From Gemmatimonadota bacterium (lineage in GTDB: Bacteria; JAAXHH01), in assembly GCA_009837395.1 (NCBI GenBank), contig VXTP01000024.1:1-34855 (forward strand): 34,855 nucleotides of DNA. Reading direction: 5' to 3'. Both the position numbers and the translations under genes were made by a program. Each line of letters starts with the position of its first letter. The stretch's first letter is position 1. Of the stretch, positions 24,639 through 34,855 are shown one piece after another. The notes beneath the pieces are model-generated. The model worked only from the letters and a program-made list of their open reading frames with translations, did no database searches and was not told the DNA's origin.

Positions 24639-27315
24639 ATGCAGTGGAAACAGGTACGTATCGTTCTAATTCTCGTTGTAATCTTCACCGCGCTTTGGTA
24701 CGTCTATCCTTCCGTAAGAACATCTGACTACTGGCAATACGCCCCCGTTCAGAACGCCCTTACCCCGGAACAGATCGATGCGATCGATGCGGATCCGCTC
24801 CTGACCGAAGCGGACCGGGCGCAGCTCAAGGATCTGAACCTGACCAAGGCCGAACGCGACCTGCTCCAGGACCAGTCCATCCGCCAGGGTCTCGACCTCC
24901 AGGGCGGCGTGCACATCAAGCTCGAGGTGGACAAGTCGAACCTGCCGGAGGAAGAAGCCGTAGACGTCGTGGAACGGGCGATGCAGGTCATCTCGAACCG
25001 CGTCAACGAATTCGGCGTCACCGAACCGATCATCCAGCAGGAGGGCGAAGACCGCATCATCGTCGAGCTGCCGGGACTCAGGGACATCGACCGGGCCATG
25101 ACGCTGATCAACCAGACCGCCCAGCTGGAGTTCAGGCTGCTGCGCGAAGGCAGCGAGCTTCGTTCGGTCGTCGAGCGCATCGACGCCCTGCTGGCGGCCC
25201 GCGATACCACCAGCGTCGCGGCGGATACGAGCGCCCTGATTCCCGAAGCGAACGTCACGGCGGAACGCAACCCCTTACTGTCTTTGATCGACCTCTCCGA
25301 CAACGAGATCATCGTACCGGCGAGCAATACCACCCGCGTAGATGAAATCCTGGCCCAACCCCAGGTGCAGAGCTTCATTCCGGCCGGCGCGGAGATCCGG
25401 GCCGGCGTGGTGCGGACGACGGCCAGCGGGCAGCGCGTCAGGTCGTACTACTACATGAACGCCCAGCCGGAATTGACCGGCGCTGTACTGGCGGACGCCT
25501 TCCCGCAGACCGGTTCAGGCTCCGACATCGGCAGCATGGGGGTGGCGTCGGTGGGATTCACGACCACGGACGACGGCGCCAGGACCTTCTCCCGCGTTAC
25601 GGGGAACAACATCGGCCGGCGCCTGGCGATCGTGCTGGACGGCCGGGTGTTCTCCGCGCCGGTCATCCAGGGACGCATACCCAACGGCCGGGGCGAGATC
25701 ACCGGCATCAACTCGTTGGAGGAGGCCAGGGACCTCTCTATCGTGTTGCGCGCCGGCGCCCTGCCCGCGCCCATGGAGATCATCAGCAAGTACGTCGTGG
25801 GGCCGTCCCTGGGCGAGGACGCCATCAACTCCGGCAAGTGGGCCTCGATCCTGGGCCTCATCGCCGTCATGATCTTCATGGCGGTGTATTACCGGACGGC
25901 CGGCTTCATCGCCAATTTCGCCCTGATCCTGAACCTCCTCTTCCTGCTGGCCGTCCTCGGCGCCTTCCAGGCCACGCTGACGTTGCCGGGCATCGCGGGC
26001 ATCATCCTGACCATGGGCATGTCGGTGGACGCCAACATCCTCATCTTCGAACGGATCAAGGAAGAGCTCAGGGCCGGAGGGAAGACGATCCGGCAGTCCG
26101 TGGACAGCGGCTACGGGAACGCGCTCCGCACCATCGTGGACGCCAATATCACCACCCTGATCACCGCTTTCGCCCTGTACGAGTTCGGGACCGGTCCCAT
26201 CAAGGGATTCGCCGTGACGCTGGGGTTCGGCATCCTCATCAGCATGTTCACGGCCATCTTCATCACGCGGTCCCTCTTCGACGCGCTCATCGACCGGTGG
26301 CAGCTCGCCCAGGTCAGCATCGGCCGGACCGACCCCTTCGGGCGCCTGTTTTTCGGATTCATGCGGTTCGGCAAAGCGGCGTTCGTCATTACCTGGTGCG
26401 TGATCGTGGTCGGCCTGGGGACCATCGTCATGCGAGGTGGAGTGAACTGGGGCGTGGACTTTCAGAGCGGGTCGCTGATCGAGATGCGGTTCGATCCCCC
26501 GGTGCCGGTACAGGAAATTCGCGGCGCCCTGGGTAACGCCAACATCGAAAACCAGGCCGTCGACCTGAGCCAGAGCGAGATCAAGGTAATCGGCGAAGAG
26601 GGCAACATCCTGATCCGGGCGGCCGACAGCGACTGGAACGAGCAGCAGATCGCATCCTCCGTCAAGACGACGCTCCGGGAACAGTTTCCCGAGAACCTCA
26701 GCGGCAGTGAAGACGACTGGCTGCGGCAGGAATACAACGTCAGCCCGAAGATCGGCAAGGAGCTCACGGTCGACGCCATGGGCGCCGTGGGGGCCTCCAT
26801 CATCGGCATCGTCCTCTACATCACCATCCGGTTCCGGCAGGTCAACGGGTTCCGGTTCGGGATCGGGACGATCGTCGCGCTGATCCACGACGTGCTCATC
26901 GTGCTGGCCATGCTCACCCTCGTGGGCGAGGAGCTCACCATGGCAGTCGTGGCGGCCCTGCTGACCGTCGTGGGGTATTCGACAAACGATACCATCGTGG
27001 TCTACGACCGCATCAGGGAAAGCCTGGGCCGAACCCGGACGGAAGGGTTTTCGGGCGTAGTGGACCGAAGCATCAACGAATGCCTGAACCGGACCATGAT
27101 GACGTCGCTCACCGTTCTCCTGGTCCTGGTCTTCCTGCTGGCCGGAAGCACGTCTACCAACTGGGGATTCGCCCTGGCGCTGACCTTCGGTGTCATCACC
27201 GGAACCTATTCCTCGATTTTCATAGCCAGTCCCATCGTGGTCTGGTGGCAGAACTGGATAGCGAAGAAGCGCGAGGAAATCCGACGCGCCAGAAAGTCAT
27301 CGCGGTCGAGCGTCG

Positions 27316-27329
<14 letters not shown>
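24639..27329 (+). CDS. secDF: Protein translocase subunit SecDF (fused SecD-SecF)
   Basis: An 896-residue fusion of SecD and SecF, the RND-type membrane proteins that use the proton gradient to pull preproteins through SecYEG. SecD half: N-terminal membrane helix, GLDLQGGVHIKLEVD, a periplasmic P1 region, TLPGIAGIILTMGMSVDANI, then FERIKEELR and NALRTIVDANITTLITAF. SecF half from about residue 575: GVDFQSGSLIEMRF, VVGYSTNDTIVVYDRIRESL, SINECLNRTMMTSLTVLLV. Separate secD and secF are commoner; the fusion occurs in Bacillus, Bacteroidota and others. AGGAG precedes the ATG. The stop codon lies inside the first unit of a 21-bp-period repeat. Confidence 0.97.
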
Positions 27330-30367
<3,038 letters not shown>

Positions 30368-30371
30368 TAAC

Positions 30372-31397
30372 ATGAACAAGTACCGGGCAGGCTTCATCGG
30401 TTGCGGCGGCATCGCCACCGCCCATGCGGACGGATACCGTCACGTGGAAAACGCCGAGATCGAACTGATCGCGGGTTCGGACATTCATCCGGAAGGGGAG
30501 AAGGCACAGCGTCTCGCCCGGGAACACGGCATCCGCCTGTACACGGACCATCGCGAAATGCTGGAGCGGGAGCAACTCGACCTGGTGAGCGTATGCACCT
30601 GGCCCCGCGGCCACTGCGAAGCTACGATCGCGGCGGCGGAAAACGGCGCGAAGGGCATCCTGTGCGAGAAACCCATGGCCGTGTCGCTGGACGAGGCCGA
30701 CCGGATGATCGAGGCCTGCGAGCAAGCCGGCGCCGCCCTCGCCATCGGCCATGCCCACCGTTTTTCGCCCCAGGCCGTCCAGGCGCGCGCATGGGTCCAG
30801 GCCGGGGAAATCGGGGAGGTCGCCATGATCTGGGGCCACTGCACCCTCGACCTGATGAACAACGGCACCCACGTCATCGATCTGATCAGCTACCTGAACG
30901 GCGACAGCCCGCCCAGGTGGGTCATGGGCCAGATCGACCGCAGCAACCGGATCGAAGGCCGGCGCAACCATCCGGACATGCCGGCCGAAGACATGGCGAT
31001 CGGGCGGGTCGGCTACGAAAACGGCGTAGTGGGATTCATCGAACTGGGCGAGCGGGCGAGCCAGTCCTTCTCCTTCCGGATCATCGGTTCCGACGGCATC
31101 ATCGAAGTGAACAGTCCCGACGGGCCTCCGCTTAAAATGCTGTCCAGCTACCGTTCGGACGGATGGCACGTACCACTACTGGAAGAGACCTATTCGAATA
31201 TCTGCGGCGAGCTGGAGGAACTGGTCTCCGCCGTGGAAGGCCGCGCCGCCCATCGCTCCGAGGCGAAGATCGCCCGCGTAGCGCTGGAGATCATCATGGG
31301 CATTTTCGAGTCCTCCGCGCGGCGACGCGTCCTGGATTTCCCCATCGACACCGGCGATTTCGTTCTGGAACGCATGGTCAAAGAAGGGTTGGTGTAA
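30372..31397 (+). CDS. Gfo/Idh/MocA family oxidoreductase
   Basis: A 341-residue NAD(P)-dependent dehydrogenase. The N-terminal Rossmann fold has [16 protein letters not shown] (nucleotide-binding glycines at residues 10-13). The conserved [12 protein letters not shown] gives Lys100, the family's catalytic or structural lysine. The C-terminal alpha/beta domain carries [13 protein letters not shown] and [13 protein letters not shown] with the usual His. Members oxidise or reduce sugars, inositols and similar polyols; the substrate is unknown. It starts 4 nt after the amidinotransferase gene and ends 1 nt before the next start, so all three are probably cotranscribed. Confidence 0.9.
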   Translation: MNKYRAGFIGCGGIATAHADGYRHVENAEIELIAGSDIHPEGEKAQRLAREHGIRLYTDHREMLEREQLDLVSVCTWPRGHCEATIAAAENGAKGILCEKPMAVSLDEADRMIEACEQAGAALAIGHAHRFSPQAVQARAWVQAGEIGEVAMIWGHCTLDLMNNGTHVIDLISYLNGDSPPRWVMGQIDRSNRIEGRRNHPDMPAEDMAIGRVGYENGVVGFIELGERASQSFSFRIIGSDGIIEVNSPDGPPLKMLSSYRSDGWHVPLLEETYSNICGELEELVSAVEGRAAHRSEAKIARVALEIIMGIFESSARRRVLDFPIDTGDFVLERMVKEGLV

Positions 31398-31398
31398 A

Positions 31399-33573
31399 TT
31401 GAACGCAGCGCACGACAACGAACCGCAGGACGGCCAGCATAACGAACCGCAGGACGACCAGCAGGCCAACCGCCTGGTCCAAGAGACCAGTCCCTACCTC
31501 AGGCAGCACGCCCACAATCCCGTGGACTGGTATCCCTGGGGCGAAGAGGCCCTGGAGAAAGCCCGGTCGGAAGACAAGCCCGTGATGCTGTCCATCGGCT
31601 ACTCCGCGTGCCACTGGTGCCACGTCATGGCCCACGAGTCATTCGAAAGCGATGAAACAGCGGAGATCATGAACCGGCTCTTCGTCAACGTCAAGGTTGA
31701 CCGGGAGGAACGGCCCGACCTGGACGAGATCTACATGAACGCCGTCACCGCCATGACGGGCAGCGGCGGCTGGCCCATGACCGTCTTCCTCACGCCCGAT
31801 CTGAAACCCTTTTACGGAGGCACCTATTTCCCCCCGGACGACCGGTACGGCCGGCCCGGGTTTCCCCGCATCCTGGAGGCCGTGGCCCAGTTCTACCGGG
31901 AGCGCCGGTCTGACGCCGAGGAACAGGGCGAAAAGCTTAAATCGCGCCTCGTCGAGCTGGCCGGGTTCACCTCGAGCAACGAGACCCTGGAAACCGGGCT
32001 GCTCGACAAGGCCTTCACCGGGATCGCCGCGTCCTACGACGCCACCAACGGCGGTTTCGGCACGCAGCCTAAGTTTCCCCCGTCCATGACGCTGTCCTTC
32101 CTGCTGCGCGAGCATCTCAGGTCCGGGCGGCAGTCGGCCCTCGACATGGCCGTCCATTCCCTGTCGAAAATGGGCAACGGCGGTATCTACGACCACCTGG
32201 GCGGCGGATTCCACCGCTATTCCGTCGACGCGAAATGGCTGATACCCCACTTCGAGAAGATGCTCTACGACAATGCGCTGCTCCTTCGGACCTATACCGA
32301 GGCCTTCCAGGCCACCGGTGATCCCCTGTTCCGCAAGGTCGTTTCGGAAACGGCGTCCTACGTGATCCGCGAGATGATGCAACCCGGCGGCGGCTTCTAC
32401 GCGACCCAGGACGCGGACAGCGAGGGCGAGGAAGGCCGGTTCTTCGTGTGGACGCCGGAAGAGATCAAGGCGGTCCTGGGGGATGAGCAGGGCCGCCTGT
32501 TTGCCCGGTACTACGGCGTGGAAGAAGGGGGCAACTTCGAACACGGTACCAGCGTCCTGCACGTGGACGTCGGCCTGGAGCCGCTGGCCGCCCACCTGCG
32601 GGTGACGCCGGAGGATCTGCGGGCGATCGTGTCCGAAGGACGCCGGACGCTCTTCGACCACCGCGAGCGACGCGTGCACCCCGGACGGGACGACAAGATC
32701 ATGACGGACTGGAACGGGCTGATGACCGGCAGCCTGGCCCGAGCGAGCCGCGTCTTCGGCGAACCGGCCTGGCTAGGCGCGGCGGCGGATTCGATGGGGT
32801 TCGTCCTGGACGTGCTGCACGAGGACGGACGGCTCATGCATACCTTCAAGGACGGCCGCGCGCGGTTCAACGGATACCTGGACGACTACGCCTTCACGGT
32901 TTCGGCGCTCCTCGACCTCTACGAAGCGACCTTCGACCCGGCCTGGTTCGACCGTGCCGTGGCGCTCATGGACACAACGATCGAGCGGTTCTGGGACCCG
33001 GAGGACGGCGGGTTCTTCTTCACCAGCGACGACCACGAGACGCTCATCGTCCGGTCCAAGAACCCCTACGACAACGCCATTCCCTCGGGCAACGCGGTGA
33101 GCGTGCAGAACCTGCTCCGGCTGGCCGCGTTCACCGGCAGGAACGAATACCGGGACCGGGCCGGGCAGACCCTTGCCCTCTTCACGGATTACATGGGCGC
33201 GGCGCCCGGTGGCTTCGGCCAGTTGCTGTGCGGGCTCTCCTGGTATCTCGACAAGCCCGTGGAGATCGCCCTGGTCGGTGCCCGGGAGGACGCCACCACG
33301 CGGGCCATGCTGGACCTGATCGACGGAACATTCCTGCCGAACAAGGTCGTGGCCCTGCACGATCCGTCCGAGGAGGACGGCCGCGCCGGGGTCGACGGCC
33401 GCGCCGGGGACGACAGCCGTGCCGGGGACCTGATCCCGCTCCTAGCCAACCGGCCGCAGATCGACGGTGCGACCACGGCCTACGTCTGCGAGCAGTTCGT
33501 GTGCCGGCAACCCGTGACCACGGTGGACGAACTGGCCGAACTGCTGGAACAACGTGGCACTGCCCCCACATAG
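31399..33573 (+). CDS. DUF255 / YyaL-type thioredoxin-domain protein
   Basis: A 724-residue protein of the YyaL / spermatogenesis-associated 20 family. The N-terminal thioredoxin-like DUF255 domain (about 24-190) contains [20 protein letters not shown] and [18 protein letters not shown] with Cys71 and Cys74 as a CxxC pair. The rest is an (alpha/alpha)6-barrel related to N-acylglucosamine 2-epimerase ([52 protein letters not shown]-like block). The role is not established. The start is TTG, 1 nt after the previous stop, with AAGGG upstream. Residues 7-22 and about 660-677 are short in-frame repeats. Confidence 0.92.
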   Translation: MNAAHDNEPQDGQHNEPQDDQQANRLVQETSPYLRQHAHNPVDWYPWGEEALEKARSEDKPVMLSIGYSACHWCHVMAHESFESDETAEIMNRLFVNVKVDREERPDLDEIYMNAVTAMTGSGGWPMTVFLTPDLKPFYGGTYFPPDDRYGRPGFPRILEAVAQFYRERRSDAEEQGEKLKSRLVELAGFTSSNETLETGLLDKAFTGIAASYDATNGGFGTQPKFPPSMTLSFLLREHLRSGRQSALDMAVHSLSKMGNGGIYDHLGGGFHRYSVDAKWLIPHFEKMLYDNALLLRTYTEAFQATGDPLFRKVVSETASYVIREMMQPGGGFYATQDADSEGEEGRFFVWTPEEIKAVLGDEQGRLFARYYGVEEGGNFEHGTSVLHVDVGLEPLAAHLRVTPEDLRAIVSEGRRTLFDHRERRVHPGRDDKIMTDWNGLMTGSLARASRVFGEPAWLGAAADSMGFVLDVLHEDGRLMHTFKDGRARFNGYLDDYAFTVSALLDLYEATFDPAWFDRAVALMDTTIERFWDPEDGGFFFTSDDHETLIVRSKNPYDNAIPSGNAVSVQNLLRLAAFTGRNEYRDRAGQTLALFTDYMGAAPGGFGQLLCGLSWYLDKPVEIALVGAREDATTRAMLDLIDGTFLPNKVVALHDPSEEDGRAGVDGRAGDDSRAGDLIPLLANRPQIDGATTAYVCEQFVCRQPVTTVDELAELLEQRGTAPT
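31417..31464 (+). repeat. 24-bp duplication at the start of the DUF255 gene
   Basis: Two 24-bp units encode NEPQDGQH and NEPQDDQQ, differing at three bases. The duplicated octapeptide is hydrophilic and lies ahead of the conserved domain. Confidence 0.75.
33376..33429 (+). repeat. 18-bp coding repeat in the DUF255 gene
   Basis: Three 18-bp units (GACGGCCGCGCCGGGGTC, GACGGCCGCGCCGGGGAC, GACAGCCGTGCCGGGGAC) encode [18 protein letters not shown]. They lie in frame in a loop between [12 protein letters not shown] and [10 protein letters not shown], so the protein is lengthened without loss of frame. Confidence 0.9.
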
Positions 33574-33579
33574 CCCCTC

Positions 33580-34518
33580 TCAGTCAATCCCCAGTAGTCG
33601 GGCTACGGCGCCCTTGCCGGCGGCCTGCTCGCGGGTGTAGTGCGCGGGCATCTGGCTGTCGGTCCAGCGTCCGGCGTTCTGCAATTCCACCAGAGTAGCG
33701 CCCCGCTGTGCGAGTTCCTGGGCGGTTCCGATGCGAAGGCTGTGCCCGCTCACGCCCTTGATACCGACCAGCTCCGCGGCTGCCTTGATGGCCAGCCGGG
33801 CGCCGTCCACCGTCAGGCGGGTATCGCTCATCCTGTCGCCTTTGAGCATCCGGCGAAAGAGGGGCCCCTCCGTGTAGCCGGCTTTCTGCTGCAACTGCTG
33901 GATCGTGTCGACGGTGCGGGCGGTCAGAAACAGGCTGGCGCCCTTCCCCTCCTGGTCGGTCTTGCTTTGCAGCAACAGGAGCCGCCCACTCCCGTCGAAC
34001 TCGGTGGTGATGTGTGCGCAGTCGATGGCGACGGCTTCCCCGATCCTCAACAGCCCATCGCTCATCACACGAAACAGTGCGGCATCTCTCAATCCGGCCA
34101 GGGTGTCAGTGCTCACGGCGTTCTGCACCATGATCTTGACCGTCTCGCGGGTCAATCCCGTTACCTGGCCGCGGCCCCTGTTTCGACCTTCGCGACGGAT
34201 TCCGGCCAGCGTCCGGCTCGTCAACGGCCCCACACTCGACGGACGTCGATCCAGCTTCTCCCAGAAACGGACAGCCTGTACCACTACCGTAACGGAGGCG
34301 GGCGCAAGTCCCCGAGTATACAGGTGCGCGAGGTAGCCGGCCATCGTAGTGTCGGTCAACGGCTGCCCATCCAGGTGATCGAACAACTTTCGCAGTGCAT
34401 CGCCGTACGCCTTCGCCGTGTTCGGCGCGATGCTGGCTTCCAGTAATCTCGCGACACCAACCGACGATCGATCGGCCTTGTTGTCAAGGGTATGCCGTAA
34501 TGAGATATTGTGTTGCAT
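33580..34518 (-). CDS. Tyrosine-type site-specific recombinase (integrase)
   Basis: A 312-residue tyrosine recombinase. The N-terminal SAM-like core-binding domain (about 15-105) has TAKAYGDALRKLFDHLDGQP. The catalytic domain holds Arg158 (DGLLRIGEAV), Lys186 (SKTDQEGKG), His259 and Arg262 (GHSLRIGTAQEL), Trp285 in GRW replacing the usual second His, and nucleophile Tyr294 in HYTR. The set is complete, so the enzyme is probably active. The frame is open from GTG 34548, but ATG 34518 has GGGGAAAG nearby. It converges on the DUF255 gene, with only 6 nt between the stops. It may serve an integrated element or integron-like cassette lying to the right. Confidence 0.9.
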   Translation of the reverse strand: MQHNISLRHTLDNKADRSSVGVARLLEASIAPNTAKAYGDALRKLFDHLDGQPLTDTTMAGYLAHLYTRGLAPASVTVVVQAVRFWEKLDRRPSSVGPLTSRTLAGIRREGRNRGRGQVTGLTRETVKIMVQNAVSTDTLAGLRDAALFRVMSDGLLRIGEAVAIDCAHITTEFDGSGRLLLLQSKTDQEGKGASLFLTARTVDTIQQLQQKAGYTEGPLFRRMLKGDRMSDTRLTVDGARLAIKAAAELVGIKGVSGHSLRIGTAQELAQRGATLVELQNAGRWTDSQMPAHYTREQAAGKGAVARLLGID

Positions 34519-34855
34519 AGTACTTTCCCCACACAAGTGTTCCTGCACGCACTCATGAAGGAGAGAGATCGCTTATTCCGGTTGAACGGACGCGGCAGGG
34601 AGGAACCTGGACGCTAATTCCTGCCGCAACCTGAAATGTTTGTTATTGTGATATAAACGGAGTGGATCGACACATTTCGGACGGCTCAGTTAGTAGGATC
34701 AAACCTGCTGACAGGGGCCAGGACGGATTCCCCCAGCAACGGACTCGATAGGGTGTAGCGGTTGAATACGGGGCTCATAAACCATTCTCACCGGTCTAAA
34801 TTTGCCGTCTCGCAGTTTGTTATATGGAAGGTAAGGTACGCAGAGACGCGGGGAA
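34519..34855. other. Gene-free end of the window upstream of the recombinase
   Basis: These 337 bases contain no reading frame of note and no tRNA. Visible structure: the inverted repeat GCGGCAGG (34592-34599) / CCTGCCGC (34620-34627) with a 20-nt spacer, and AT-rich patches near 34638-34660 and 34797-34825. The stretch may hold the recombinase promoter, its binding sites or an element end, but I cannot prove any of these. Confidence 0.4.

Noticed and set aside
25515-26888. Long - strand frame opposite secDF
   Set aside because: His/Asp/Arg-rich shadow translation with no domain; secDF is unmistakable on the + strand.
34519-34855. tRNA gene as attachment site for the recombinase
   Set aside because: No cloverleaf or T-loop-like sequence was found on either strand.

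Overview
The window is GC-rich bacterial chromosome. It opens with the tail of EF-Tu joined to one long ribosomal superoperon (S10, spc and alpha blocks), then a reverse-strand block (amtB, a uracil-DNA glycosylase-like gene, a VWA protein, mraY, a murG-HEAT fusion), then a forward block (DUF1801, a lipoprotein, secDF, ligA, an amidinotransferase-type hydrolase, a Gfo/Idh/MocA oxidoreductase, a DUF255/YyaL protein), and ends at a reverse-strand tyrosine recombinase. A lipoprotein with a lipobox, the fused SecD-SecF and the MraY/MurG pair point to a diderm peptidoglycan-containing bacterium. The L2 motif HPMGGGEG (Met where many bacteria have a second His) resembles FCB-group bacteria as I remember them. 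An uncultured GC-rich lineage such as Latescibacterota or Gemmatimonadota would fit, but this is an inference, not an identification.

Bases 2-15154 read tuf (end), rpsJ, rplC, rplD, rplW, rplB, rpsS, rplV, rpsC, rplP, rpmC, rpsQ, rplN, rplX, rplE, rpsN, rpsH, rplF, rplR, rpsE, rpmD, rplO, secY, adk, infA, rpmJ, rpsM, rpsK, rpsD, rpoA, rplQ. All are on the + strand, in textbook order. A map gene, often found between adk and infA, is absent. The operon closes with a strong bidirectional intrinsic terminator at 15331-15368. S14, S4 and L36 all keep Cys zinc sites, L24 is short, and Adk is the LID-less short type with an altered P-loop.

The reverse block 15466-22324 has two convincing promoters, one for amtB overlapped by an inverted repeat and one for murG-HEAT. 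MurG-HEAT and MraY are separated by only 6 nt and probably form a coupled lipid I / lipid II module. A stranded antitoxin N-terminus lies at 22618-22704.

The forward block is led by an exact TTGACA-N17-TATAAT promoter at 23256-23284, which drives a lipoprotein of unknown function followed by secDF. ligA, the hydrolase, the oxidoreductase and the DUF255 gene are packed with 4-nt overlaps or gaps of a few nt. The recombinase converges on the DUF255 gene with 6 nt between stops and may mark the edge of an integrated element continuing past the window.

The most unusual recurring signal is a set of short tandem repeats with mutually unrelated units. They sit in intergenic gaps and in disordered or hydrophilic parts of proteins. 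At rplV, rpsQ and secDF the repeat begins inside the 3' end of the gene and carries the stop codon into the spacer. The most unusual gene is the MurG-HEAT fusion.
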